Below, piece by piece: positions 34,121 to 44,460 of a stretch of 64,000 nt of DNA. Source of the stretch: Muscardinus avellanarius (lineage: Eukaryota; Chordata; Mammalia; Rodentia; Gliridae). The number at the start of each line of letters is the position of its first letter. Position 1 is the stretch's first letter. Both the position numbers and the translations under genes were made by a program. The stretch covers positions 25,886,821-25,950,820 of the forward strand of contig OY726563.1 in NCBI GenBank assembly GCA_963383645.1. The letters run 5' to 3'. The notes beneath the pieces are model-generated. The model worked only from the letters and a program-made list of their open reading frames with translations, was not told the origin of the DNA and made no database searches.

Positions 34121-35657
34121 TAACAACAATTAGGTTTCTTGGACTCACCAATCTTTTCAACTTCACTAATTTATCAAAAGGCTAGGTGCTGACAAGGATA
34201 CTGCCACTCCTAGTGAGTACATTAGTAGTAATTATAATTATAGATATTGAGTTCTGGGCTCAGCCCTCCTCTGAGAGCCTAATGTTTGTTCTCATACCTA
34301 AGGTGACCCTATACATATATTTTATCTTCTAAAGTGGGTACTCATAAGACAGAAAGAGGGAGCTATTAAAATTATGATGGGATAACAGACAAATCAGGGC
34401 CATCAGAGTAAATTGAGATGTACTCATGACACGCAACCAAGTAATAAACCTCATCTCAGTGTGAAATTACAAGAGGCAAATTCAAGGATGCTTATGTTAT
34501 AAACTTTAAATTACTACTCCCTTCCTCCAACCCTCAGCCTCAACCTATTTAGCAACTATAAATTAGAGCTATGAATATTTATAATGGTAAGCCCTATAAA
34601 ATTATGCATGTCCTTTAAATAACACAAGGGTGGGAATTGATTATGATATGCTTAGAACAGCATGTGATATGTAGTCACTCATTAGATAGTTGTTGAATGA
34701 ATAATTTAATGAATAGGTAAATGCTCTGATGTAATTATTAACTACATAAAGGAAATGTCCAAGATGATGGATTGCTAAAAACTATCAAACTGTAGACCCG
34801 ATAAATAGGTGGGAATTATTTTCTTCTATAATAGCATTTTAGCTCACAGATTTATAAAATTAAGAACTGGCTGGATTACACTACAAATACACTTTATGAG
34901 GGAGTATCATAAGTACATCAAACCTCAAAATGGAGCCATCTGGTCTATGCCATTACCCCTGACTAGATAACTGACTTCTTATAATTATTATGACCATGTT
35001 TATATTTTTCAGTGCCCCCTTAATACTAGTTAACATGGTAAAAACTCAAAGGAAGATTCTTTTATTTAGCTAAAAAATCACATAAGGGCAAAATTGAATA
35101 ATCACTACAAGAATGAACTACTAAGCAACATATTGTGATAGGAAATTAATTGACTGGAACAATGTCAATTTTTCAGTAAGGAGTATAAAAGCCAAGCTTT
35201 AGCTTTGTTTAGCTTTCTCCTTTTTGCTCTCCGTATTTATAGTAATGACTAATGACATGACTGGCATTACATGGCAAACATACCTGGACAAAGACCAAAC
35301 ATTTATATACCCAATACAAATGAAAAGAACATTTCTAAAATATTTACTTCTCAGATGGATTTTGAAAAGTAACATGAATAGAGGTTGCTACAAAATAAAC
35401 CAGATTTCTGGAAATTTTGATATGGCTACTTGTACATTGTGGGAAATAGTCTGCCTTAGGACTTATACTATTCCTAATTTAATAATTTTTATTTTGACTT
35501 AATTTGAAGTCAAGTCCAATATTATTAGTAGTATTATAAAAATGTTCTCATACTAAAACTTTACTATAAAATTGTATTTGTAAAACTATTTTTTCTGGTC
35601 AAGTCAATCATATTTTATATGAAGATTTACTCAACTGAAATTTACTTTCCAGGAAAT
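34121..35657. other. Intronic sequence, mostly unrecognised
   Basis: 34635-34720 ('cttagaacagcatgtgatatg', 'tagttgttgaatgaat') may be a MIR or L2 3' end. The 92-codon open frame at 35224-35502 has no recognised domain, so I treat it as chance. Confidence 0.4.
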
Positions 35658-35845
35658 TTTTTTGTGATACTGGGGATTGAACCCAGAGGCATTCTACCTT
35701 TGAGCTACACCCCTAGGCTGATTTTATTTCTTATTTTGAAAAAGGGTCTCATTAGCTTGAAGAGAGTCTCACTACTTGTGGCTGATCTTCCTGTCTAAGC
35801 CTCCCAAGTGCAGGGATTACATGTGTGTGCTACCACACCTGGCTG
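35658..35845 (-). mobile_element. B1-dID dimeric SINE, older type
   Basis: 'gtgatactggggattgaacc' (ID half complement) to 'gtgctaccacacctggc' (B1 start complement). The ancestral middle with duplicated 'gtctcac/tagcttga' motifs is present. Confidence 0.87.
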
Positions 35846-35989
35846 AAAATTTCTTAACTGTGTCCATAAAATGTTTTAGTTAGAATATGAACTAATTTAT
35901 ATTATTAAAGCAATAAAATTAAAATGGTAATTTAGTTATTTATAAATAAATAACAAAATATGATCCTTTCCCAAATTTAAATTTATTCA

Positions 35990-36180
35990 ACTGGGCGTGG
36001 TGGTGCATGCCTGTACTACTAGTACTTGGTAAGCTGAGAGAGGAGGCTTACAGATTCAAGGACAGCTTCAGCAATTTAGCAAAACTCTTAGCATTCTGGC
36101 AAGATTCTGTTTCAAAAGAAAAAAATAAAATAGGGCTAGAGTTGGGTTCAATCTCCAATGCCACACAGACACAAAAAAAT
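35990..36180 (+). mobile_element. B1-dID SINE with shortened ID half
   Basis: The B1 half is complete ('ctgggcgtggtggtgcatgc'), but the ID half goes from 'agggctagagttggg' straight to 'ttcaatctccaatgcc'. About 25 bp, including the A box, is missing. Confidence 0.82.
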
Positions 36181-36365
36181 GAGTTTACTCCATAAAATAA
36201 AAATATATTTATAGTAACTAATAGGAATATATAAAATATACAATCTATAAAGTTACCTAAAATATAGATAGTAGGTAAATAATTCTAAAAATCCCACATA
36301 CATGTTTTTCTATATTACACAATCAAAATGTTCCGCAGTAGAGAAAGTTCTAGAAAATAATTTTA

Positions 36366-36566
36366 TTTTATTTATTTATTTTTTTTGGTGGTACTGGGGT
36401 TCCTGGAAGCCCTTCTACGTCCGAGCTACACTCCTAGACCTATTTTTATATTTTTATTTGGAAACAGGGTCTCTTAAGACAGCGAGACTGGCTCCGAACC
36501 AGCGCGATCCTCCTGTCTCCGCCTCCCAAGCGCGAGGATTACAAGTGTGTGCCACCATGCCTGGCT
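36366..36566 (-). mobile_element. Young-subfamily B1-dID SINE with perfect 15-bp TSD
   Basis: The plus strand has a T-rich tail, 'ggggttcctggaagcccttc' (derived ID), and the shortened middle 'agacagcgagactggctcc', and it ends 'gccaccatgcctggc'. TAGAAAATAATTTTA occurs at 36351-36365 and 36567-36581. Confidence 0.93.
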
Positions 36567-36714
36567 TAGAAAATAATTTTAAAACCTAGCATCTAATTCT
36601 CAAAAAAAGAATAAAAAGCAAAGCAGGGTTATACAGTTTCTTTAACAGAAACTAAATCGTAGTTTATATATTTATAGTAGCAATGGAATGAAATGGGAAC
36701 CCCAATTTTTTCTA

Positions 36715-37005
36715 TTTCGTTTTTTAAATTTTTCATTGGTACATTCTAGTCATAGATCTTAATGGAATACAAGATGGTAGAGACATACATGCACAAATCA
36801 CTGAAATCAGCTCTTTCCCATTTCCTACCCCAGTCCCTCCAACCTCCCTCTTCATGTTTGGCTTAGTGATTGACTTTGATATGTTTATGCATGTATATCA
36901 TGTACATTAGGGAATGTCCCTCTTCCCCCTTAATTCCCCCTCAGTTAGATGCCTCATTTGTTCATCTATAGTTTCTCCTTCTTTGTCTAGGAGATTTTTC
37001 TATTT
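36715..37005 (-). mobile_element. L1 3' UTR fragment
   Basis: The complement of an L1 3' end: T-rich start, 'cattggtacattctagtc', 'atagatcttaatggaatac', then C-rich UTR sequence ending near 'tctcctt'. It is truncated inside the 3' UTR. Confidence 0.75.
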
Positions 37006-37049
37006 CTAACTTATTTTCCATATGAAAATCTCTTGAGCTTTACCACAAG

Positions 37050-37143
37050 ACTAAAAAGTGCTATTCATTTTGGAATCCCTATCATCTATCTATCTATCTA
37101 TCTATCTATTCATTTATTTTTATGTTTGTGGTACAAGAGATTG
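37050..37143. repeat. Local duplicate, copy 1, with (ATCT)n
   Basis: 'actaaaaagtgctattcatt', 'ttggaatccctatcatctatc', an (ATCT)7-like run and 'tttatgtttgtggtac' recur at 38993-39079 with few differences. The last part overlaps the start of the SINE at 37118. Confidence 0.8.
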
Positions 37144-37325
37144 AACCTAAGGGCTTTCTACCTCTGAGATACCTCCAGACATTTTTATTCTTTTATTTTG
37201 AAAACTGGTCTTGCTATGTTGAGGAGAGTCTTGATAAATTACTGAGGCTTTCATTGAACCTGAAGGCCTCTTCTCTCAGCCTCCCAAGTACTGAGATTAC
37301 AGGCAAGTGTACCATGGCTAGCTCC
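37118..37325 (-). mobile_element. B1-dID dimeric SINE, older type
   Basis: 'gtttgtggtacaagagattg' (ID complement) through 'cagcctcccaagtactgag' to 'gtaccatggctagc'. It is diverged from the young copies. Confidence 0.85.
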
Positions 37326-37526
37326 GTTTTACATTTAAATAGAGAATTATATAATCTCAAATAATTGGTCTCGAACCCTTTCTAAATGTGAAAATAATTT
37401 AGCTTCATGAGGTTCCTTTCATTTGAATAATCCAAAATCTATAAAATGAATGAATGTTCCATCTTTTCAATAAAGTACAGGAAGCATATGATTTAAAATA
37501 GTGAATGATTAATCATATTTTGTTTT

Positions 37527-37765
37527 TTTTTCTTTTTCTTTTCTTTTTCTTTTTTTTTCTTTTTTTCTTTTCTTTTTTTTTTTTTTGGTGGTACTGGGGT
37601 TCCTGGAATCCCTTCTATATCCGGGCTACACTCCCAGACCTATTTTTTTTATTTTTGGAAACAGGGTTTCTTAAACCAGCGCGGCTGGCTTCGAACCTGT
37701 GTGATCCTCCTGTCTCTGCCTTCCAAGCGTGGGGATTACAAGCGTGCGCCACCACGCCCGGCTTG
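37527..37765 (-). mobile_element. Young-subfamily B1-dID SINE with long pyrimidine tail, perfect TSD
   Basis: A T/C tail of about 60 bp (37527-37586) replaces a simple poly(T). It is followed by the derived ID half ('ggggttcctggaatccc') and the B1 half ending 'ccaccacgcccggc'. ATCATATTTTGTTTT flanks it exactly at 37512-37526 and 37766-37780. The shortened middle ('aaaccagcgcggctggctt') forms the subfamily hairpin. Confidence 0.93.
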
Positions 37766-37965
37766 ATCATATTTTGTTTTAAATAATGGGCAATTGAAAA
37801 AATACCCACACATAATATGCAAAAAATCAATGAAGGAAAAGGCACAGGAATGCCAAAGTGATGACAGTGTGAGTGAAGGAGATGAAAGAAAGGTTTAAAG
37901 GTGAAGAGTCAGAGAAAGGGAGAAGAGAATGTGTCATATATATATTACCATAACAGAGAAGAAGT

Positions 37966-37968
<3 letters not shown>

Positions 37969-38019
<51 letters not shown>
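37969..38019. repeat. (AT)25 dinucleotide microsatellite
   Basis: A 51-bp alternating AT run, self-complementary along its whole length. It generates chance YIYIYI frames on the minus strand. The exact length is probably variable between individuals. Confidence 0.95.
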
Positions 38020-38023
<4 letters not shown>

Positions 38024-38644
38024 ACAGACCCAGAAAAATTTTGAGTCACAGGCAAAAACACACTTTAGAGGGATGGAAAAAAAGGGAAGTCCACATACAT
38101 TTAAAGAACATACAAATCTATGAAGAGAGATAAATATTGAAAAAAAAACAGAATCAGATACATGTATAAAGATCATAGAATGAAATACTAAGAATGAAAA
38201 ACACAGAGTCTACCTTTAATAAAAATTGCCACTTTGTTAACCCTACTGGTATTATTACTAAAGACTATGATGTCCAATATATATTAGTAAAAAATGAGGA
38301 CAGCACCTCATGGTTCTTATTTATTTAGCTTACAGAAACATTTCTCATCTCAGCTTTAAAGATAAACTAAACAGGCCAAGGCAAGGTAAGATACTTTTGC
38401 AAAGAACTCATTGTATGGCCAAGCACTCCTCTAAAGCAATAAATAGATGGTTCTCCACTTACAAGTTCAATATGGGAGTTTTTGATTTTACGATGGTATG
38501 AAAGCATACCCATACAATCATTTTGCTGTTCATTTTCAGTATGCTATTCAATAAGTTACAGGTGATAGTCATCACTTTATTATAAAATGTGTTATGTACT
38601 AGATAATTTTGCTGAACTGTTTGCTAATGCATGTGTTTGGAATA

Positions 38645-38873
38645 TATTTATTTATTTATTTATTTATTTGTTTATTTACTTATTATTTTTGTTGGTACTG
38701 GGGTTCCTGGAAACCCTTCTACCTCCAGGCTACACTCCCAGACCTATTTTTTATTCTCTTTTATTTGGAAATAGGGTCTCTTAAGCCAGCGCGGCTGGCT
38801 TCAAACCTGCACTATCTGCCTGTCTCCACCTCCCAAGAGCGGGGATTACAAGGGTGCCACCACGCCCGGCTTT
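38645..38873 (-). mobile_element. Young-subfamily B1-dID SINE with (TTTA)n tail
   Basis: A (TTTA)n-like tail (38645-38685) is followed by 'ggggttcctggaaaccc' (derived ID half), 'aagccagcgcggctggctt' (shortened middle, perfect 8-bp arms) and 'gtgccaccacgcccggc'. 'gaaYatattta' is found on both sides as a probable target-site duplication. Confidence 0.9.
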
Positions 38874-38992
38874 CAGAACATATTTAATATAGGCTAGGCT
38901 AAACTATGCTATTCAGGTGGTTAGGTGTATTAAATTAATTTTCAGCTTACTATGTTTTCAACTTATGATGTCAGGACATAACCCAATGTAAC

Positions 38993-39079
38993 ACTAAAAA
39001 GTATTATTCATTTTGGAATCACTATCATCTATCTACCTATCTAATCTATTTATTTTTATGTTTGTGGCACTAGAGATTG
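38993..39079. repeat. Local duplicate, copy 2, of 37050-37143
   Basis: It matches copy 1 from 'actaaaaagt' through 'tttggaatcactatcatcta', a shorter ATCT run and 'tttatgtttgtggcactaga', then diverges abruptly at about 39080. The two copies lie in the same orientation about 1.94 kb apart. Confidence 0.8.
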
Positions 39080-39080
39080 G

Positions 39081-40527
39081 CATCTGCATTGCCTCCCATT
39101 GCTGTTTTCTCTCTTTGGTCATGAGATATAAAGATATAAAAGTAAATTTTAAATTGGCTAAATATGCAGGATGCAACACATTAGAGTTAGTGGTGGAGAA
39201 AGATCCTGACAGCTGATTATGGTAGTAGGACATTTTTGGTGATATTATGTGCTAAGGATTTGACATATTTGTATAACAGCAAATATAAACTAAAATTCCT
39301 AAGTATACCACTAGATCTAGTCTTAGGATTGAGGAAGAAGCTGGAAAACAAAGGAGAGGAGATGTCATTCTTTATTCTATTCTACAATGACTGAAAACCT
39401 GACATTTAATGAGGATCAAGCCTACCTCTCAGGGAATCATTAGCTATCTTTTATTACTTGAAAAAATACTGAGAGCTGACCTGAACTGGCACCTATCATT
39501 TGCTTTTTATTCCTAAATTTAAACTAAAAGTGATGGACTTGAGAAAGACAATTAAATCATCTTAATATGACTAATTAATAATATTCCAAATTCTATGACA
39601 TTTAATGGTAAAGTCATAGCACTGCAAGTATAATTATGGTATAGAACATAGAGGTTGTGAATGTTACAATAGTGGAAGTCTACATATCATGGTGTCAAAG
39701 TACAAGTTGTAATTTTCTATCATAAAAATGACTTTATTTTGCTGCAGAAGAGATAAAACCTTGACTCATTTTCACAACCCACAAAACTTCAATCATGTAT
39801 TTTACATAGCTATCTCACATCTCCTACCACTATAATTCTGTGCTTTTTTTGGTGATATCAAGATGTGGTGTGATATTAGGAAATATTTTGGGGAATCCTT
39901 CTTCCTTGTTCTATTTTTATAAGTGATAGGTTTTATTTGTACTGTTATTCAGCAACACAATTTAATTACTAGGACATCACATTACTTCATATGCAAGTGG
40001 CTATGTCTTTACATGGCTATTTTGCATTTTAAAGAAAGAAATTTTTCATTATGTAGTAGAAGACAAGTCACTTGAAAATGTTTTACTCTGGTTATTCACG
40101 TAACTTACAGAAAAGTTTGATGTATAAAAATAAAAAGGGCTTTATTCAAATATGTGTTTGCTTGAACAATAGTCTTAAGCACAATTTTGATTTTAATAAT
40201 ATACAATTATTACTTATTTTAATTTCTAAATATTTTATCAGTTACAAGAACTTCAGTATCTTCAATTTAATATAATAAAATACTGACAAAATTAAAAGTG
40301 AAGTCTCAATTATTTTCTTTTCAAAGAAGAGAAAATTTTCTCAGTACAACTTCTTCATACTTCTCAATTTAGTTGGGTGCTCATGAATTGTGCCATTTTT
40401 GAAAAAAGCCATTTTATGCTACATGAAAATTATAGTTTGACAATATCTTTTCAGAATGGATTTCTTCCCAGTTTAAAGCATTACAATTTGCTTTTGATTT
40501 TGATTGTAACAAAGTTAACATGCACTT
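39081..40527. other. AT-rich intronic sequence, no recognised feature
   Basis: About 1.4 kb without a confident repeat, exon or RNA gene. Confidence 0.4.
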
Positions 40528-40668
40528 CTTTTGTGGTACTGGGGATTGAACCCAGGGATATTCTATTTGTGAGCTACAACCTCAACCCTATTTTATTTTT
40601 TATTTTGAAACAGGGTCTCACTAAGTTATCATGATCTGAGATCAAAGTCATGCACTACCATGCTGGCT
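40528..40668 (-). mobile_element. B1-dID SINE with internal deletion
   Basis: The ID half and linker are intact ('ggtactggggattgaaccc', 'aacagggtctcactaag'). The B1 half is reduced to 'catgcactaccatgctggc'. About 70 bp is lost. Confidence 0.8.
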
Positions 40669-40870
40669 AACAAGCACTAAATATACTCAGTAAGGCGATG
40701 GAACTGTGGCCAAAATTAGATGAGAGGTTTCAAAACAGCCTTGAAGATTCAGAGCATAGCTGAAAAGAATGCACACATGGGGGCATATGAAATGAAGGGA
40801 AAGTACCATTAGATTCAAGGAGTGCTGACTTTCCAGAACCTGGAAAATGCTTGAATAAAAGATGCCATGA

Positions 40871-41074
40871 ATGGGGCATGTTTGTAATCGCCGCGCTTGG
40901 GAGGCTGAGACAGGAGGATCGCACAGGTTCAAAGCCAGCTTCAGCTACTTAGAGAGGCTCTTAGCAACTTTGTGAGATCCTGTTTCCAAATAAAATATAA
41001 AATAGGTCTGGGAGTATAGCCCGGAGGTAGGAAGCCCCTGGGTTTCACCCCAGTACCACACACAAACACACACA
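40871..41074 (+). mobile_element. B1-dID SINE, intermediate subfamily, 14-bp TSD
   Basis: It starts a few bases into the B1 half ('atggggcatgtttgtaatcg') and ends with the ID half ('aggtctgggagtatagccc', 'aagcccctgggtttcacccc') and a CA-rich tail. AAAAGATGCCATGA flanks it at 40857-40870 and 41075-41088. It shares 'tttccaaataaaa' and 'ggtctgggag' with the young subfamily, but keeps the ancestral ID B-box region and the full middle. Confidence 0.9.
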
Positions 41075-41362
41075 AAAAGATGCCATGATGGGTGGAGCAA
41101 AGACGTGGCTTACTATTGGGAAACTGGAAGTTTGTGGATAAGAATTTATCCTCAATTCAAAATTACTATACAGAGAACTTTCTTCCCTAACATTTCCTTA
41201 TAAGCTAAAATTAACATAAATTAAAGTCAACAAACAAAAATATTTCATACCTAATGATATTGAACTTGATGTCTGAAGAATATAATAGCAGTTGGTTTGA
41301 GTGCCTCAAAACAAAGCATTACAAAATTTGAAGGTATTATTTTTATTAATTTATTTTTATTT

Positions 41363-41550
41363 TTTGGCAGTGCTAGGGATTGAGTACAGGAATATTCTAC
41401 CTCTAGGCTACACCCTAGCCTTATTTTTATTATTATTTATTTTGAAACAGGGTCTCACTACATGGCCGAGGTCTTTCTAAGTTGCTGAAGCTGTCCTTGA
41501 ACCTGCAGTTCTCAGTACTGGGGCTACAGTGTAGACTATGCTTGGCAAAG
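41363..41550 (-). mobile_element. B1-dID dimeric SINE, older type
   Basis: 'gcagtgctagggattgagtac' (ID complement), 'gaaacagggtctcactac', then a diverged B1 half ending 'gtgtagactatgcttggc'. Confidence 0.82.
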
Positions 41551-42225
41551 GTAGTCTTTAGCCAGAGAATCAGCTACCTGCCTTACCACATACAGTAAAA
41601 TGTCTAAGTCAAAAAGACCCATCTGACACTCAGAGCTCTTAAATGGTCTTATTGTTTGCTCATTTTATACATAAATATATTAAAGCTCACTATAGTATGA
41701 AAAATATCTCCAGCCTCCAAAAAGAAAATGACAGCATAATAGATAAATTCCTTGAAATATACAAGTTATAAAAGATAACACACAGAGAAATAAAAAACAA
41801 CCATTTCTATATTTATTTAAGAAACTGAATCCATTATTATAAAATTTACCACAAAATTCCATGCCAAGATGGATTAACAATTGCATTTTGTGAAATCTTT
41901 TAGGAAGAAATAATATCTATCTTCAACAATTACTTTTATAAAAAATAAAAAGGGAGAATCTCCCAACTTGTTTTATAAAGCCAATTTAACATTGTTACCA
42001 TACTTCAAAATGGTATTAGAAGAAAAAATATAGACAAGTCTGCATCATGAACAGATTCCAGTAATCTATAAAAAGGATAATGCATCCTGAAAAATAAGAT
42101 TGATTTCAGGAATCTCAGAGTGGTTTCATATTCAAAATCAATGAGAAAATTCTGAAAAGAAAGAACAGATTTGGAGGGTTTGCACTACCAGATCCAAAAT
42201 TTGTAAATAAAAATTAATGTATATC
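41551..42225. other. Intronic sequence, no recognised feature
   Basis: AT-rich; no exon, repeat or RNA gene was recognised. The 68-codon minus-strand frame at 41680-41886 is unsupported. Confidence 0.4.
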
Positions 42226-42414
42226 GCCGGGCGTGGTAGCGCTCGCTTGTAATCCCCGTGCTTGGGAGGCAGAGACAGGAGGATCGCGCGGGTTCGAAGC
42301 CAGCCGTGCGGGCTGGCTTAGGAGACCCTGTTTCCAAATAAAAATGTAAAAATAGGTCTGGGAGTGTAGCCCGGAGGTAGAGCTAGGCTTCCAGGAACCC
42401 CAGTACCAGCAAAA

Positions 42415-42457
<43 letters not shown>

Positions 42458-42458
42458 A
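42226..42458 (+). mobile_element. Young-subfamily B1-dID SINE with (AAAT)12 tail
   Basis: 'gccgggcgtggtagcgctcg' start, CpG-rich middle ('gatcgcgcgggttcgaagcc'), shortened centre ('gccagccgtgcgggctggc'), derived ID half ('ggcttccaggaacccc'), and a tail grown into (AAAT)n at 42412-42458. Many CpGs remain, so the insertion is recent. Confidence 0.92.
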
Positions 42459-43726
42459 GTATATCTACATACAATTTAATATTATTCATTTATAAAAAGA
42501 AATATAGTTCTGATACATGCTATAAAAAATGAATCTCGAAGACATTGTCAAGTGGACTAAGCCTGGAACAAAGGGCCAAATATTATATGGTTCTGTTTAT
42601 ATGAACTATCTATTATAGTTAAATTCATATAGATAGATAGTAGATTTAGATGTTACTAGAGGCTAAAGGGAGAAAAGTATGAATCTAATGCTTAATGGTT
42701 AGTTTCTATTTGGGGTGATGAAAATTTGTGGAACTAGATTGTAATGATGATTATAATTAATGCCACTGAAAATAAACACTTCAAAATTCTTAAAATGAAA
42801 AAAATTGTGAAATATTTTATCAAAATTACAAAATAAAAATAATTGAACTGTGCATTTTAAATTGGTGAGCTTAATGGCATGTGAATTATATCTGTAAACC
42901 TGAAAAAAATAAAACCAGAAATGGTTCTAATTAAGCCATTGTGGTACTAGTTGAAGAAGAGATATGGTCTAAGGGAAGAGGAAAGAAAATCTAGAAGTAG
43001 ATTTAGACATCTATTTTCACTTGTTTAATGAAAAGAATGCCATGTATTTACAGTGGGGAAATGATTGGCTATCAATAAATGATACTGAATCAAAAGATAC
43101 TAGTTTTAATTATAAATTTATATATACCACATGTTTCTAAAGAATATATACATATTAACATTTTAATATTAGATATTTAAATTATTCTTATAAGGTTCTT
43201 AAGTAAAGTGATAAAAAGATAAATTAATAAAGCTCCTTTTTGAGGTTAGTATTCACTAATTACTGATTAAATCTATACTATAGCTACACATAAGTAAGTT
43301 ATACCTATGATAGCTATTGAACGTATTTACGTATATTTACATATATTTACATATATATGTACCTATATATGTATATTTACTTATGATAGCTGTTGAATAC
43401 ATATATCTTGGATACTACTGTCAATATTCTTTATCACTGAATTAATTACTCCGTTACTTTTCAGTCTAATTCTTTAGAATATTCTATGGAATAATAATTA
43501 TGAAATAGTAGTGTATATTTTGGTATCTGGTCATTAATGGAAAACCATCCACTATTGCCATTTTTCCATCTGCAGCAAAACGCATTCACATCAAATAGTC
43601 AGGTTATAATGTGAAACAAAACAATCAACATACTAGTTTCATACTTCACCAATAAAGCACCTAGAAAAAAATATAAACACTTGGAACATTTAACACATGA
43701 GACAAAGGATATGGTTACTGTCTAAC
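42459..43726. other. AT-rich distal flank of exon 47 (intron 47 start)
   Basis: In gene order these are the first 1.3 kb of intron 47. It contains a small tandem duplication around 'atgatagctRttgaa' at 43305-43324 and 43380-43399, separated by TATTTAC/TATG repeats. Nothing else is recognised. Confidence 0.5.
43725..43726 (-). promoter_or_regulatory. DMD: Splice donor of DMD exon 47
   Basis: Read on the minus strand, the junction is AAAG|GTTAGACAG. GT is present, but +3 is T rather than the usual A or G. +4 A and +5 G fit the consensus. It is a slightly weak but plausible donor. Confidence 0.9.
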
Positions 43727-43876
43727 CTTTATCCACTGGAGATTTGTCTGTTTGAGCTTATTTTCAAGTTTATCTTGCTCTTCTGGGCTTATGGGAGCAC
43801 TTACAAGTGCTGTTCCTCCACTTTCATTTAATTGTTTTAGAATTCCCTGGCGCAGGGGCAATTCTTCCACCAGTAA
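43727..43876 (-). CDS. DMD: Dystrophin exon 47 (internal coding exon)
   Basis: A 150-bp exon encoding 50 complete codons in phase 0. The translation begins LLVEELPLRQ, includes VSAPISPEEQDKLENK, and ends NLQWIK. This is the dystrophin rod domain; it corresponds to about residues 2255-2304 in human numbering and lies within spectrin-like repeat 18. Dystrophin links cortical actin to the dystroglycan complex at the sarcolemma. The repeat is a three-helix coiled coil, and the charged heptad-like pattern is visible here. Compared with human as I recall it, the only changes are in a short variable loop (T to S, P to T, V to A, around NESGGTALVS). Consensus AG and GT dinucleotides flank the exon. 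Its length is a multiple of three, so skipping it alone keeps frame. Confidence 0.97.
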
Positions 43877-43900
43877 CTGAAACAGACAAATGCAACAACG
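43877..43900 (-). promoter_or_regulatory. DMD: Splice acceptor of DMD exon 47
   Basis: Read on the minus strand, the exon is preceded by 'gcatttgtctgtttcag', a pyrimidine-rich tract with CAG directly at the exon start. The first exonic bases are TTACTGG. Confidence 0.9.
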
Positions 43901-44165
43901 TTTAAAATGAATTACAACACAATTCCAACTACCTTGTCTTCACCTCTATTGATTAGTCTATCAAAAAGAAGCACCTTGACTGAAGGCCTACTGGTACCTC
44001 AAATAACCAACAATTTTCTACCAAGCACAGAGCTGATGGTCTCAAGTAGATAAGTTTTTTTTTTTTTTTACAAATGACCACCCTTAGGGATTTTTTTTCC
44101 AGAGAAAAATGTTAGATGGTATGATGAGCTCTTAAATGACACTCCAAACAGAGTTATTCTGAAAG

Positions 44166-44204
<39 letters not shown>
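44166..44204. repeat. (TATC)9 tetranucleotide repeat in intron 46
   Basis: Nine perfect units at 44166-44201, plus a partial unit. It lies about 290 bp upstream of exon 47 in gene order. A run of this length is normally polymorphic. Confidence 0.95.
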
Positions 44205-44284
44205 ATCAGAAATAGACAAATTGGAATATGTTCATTATTCTCTCAGGTATTACAACACATCATAGCATACAATAGCAAGTCACT

Positions 44285-44460
44285 GAGTAAAAACTGCCCT
44301 CTTTTTGTACAGTGCCAGCACTGTGCTTCACAAAGATTGTCTCAGTTTATCTTTATATTATAGGAAACCAAGATAGGGAGGTTAGATGCAATTGTCAGCA
44401 AGCAACAGAGCAGTGATTCAAACTGGGTATATTTCATTCTGGAATACTTAGTTTGGACTC
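44285..44460 (+). mobile_element. MIR remnant in intron 46
   Basis: 'gtgccagcactgtgcttcac', 'ggaaaccaagatagggaggtt', then 'gcaacagagcagtgattcaaac' (44402-44423) follow MIR in order. Its survival in this short intron fits an old shared mammalian insertion. Confidence 0.6.

Larger units (their letters stand above)
1..43726 (-). other. DMD: DMD intron 47 (partial, 5' portion)
   Basis: This is the intron downstream of exon 47 in gene order. It begins with the donor GT, read on the minus strand just below base 43727, and runs off the left edge of the window. It contains only dispersed repeats, microsatellites and AT-rich single-copy DNA. I looked on the minus strand for exon 48 and did not see it, which fits the large size of intron 47 in human (about 54 kb as I recall). 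The open reading frames inside it belong to L1, SINE or simple repeats, or are chance frames. Confidence 0.9.

Noticed and set aside
35224..35502. 92-codon plus-strand frame near a TATA-like 'gagtataaaagcc' at 35181
   Set aside because: Interesting at first because of the TATA-like box 40 bp upstream, but no domain is recognisable and AT-rich DNA gives such matches by chance.
1..43726. DMD exon 48 inside the window
   Set aside because: I looked for its complement and found nothing. The expected intron length places it left of base 1.
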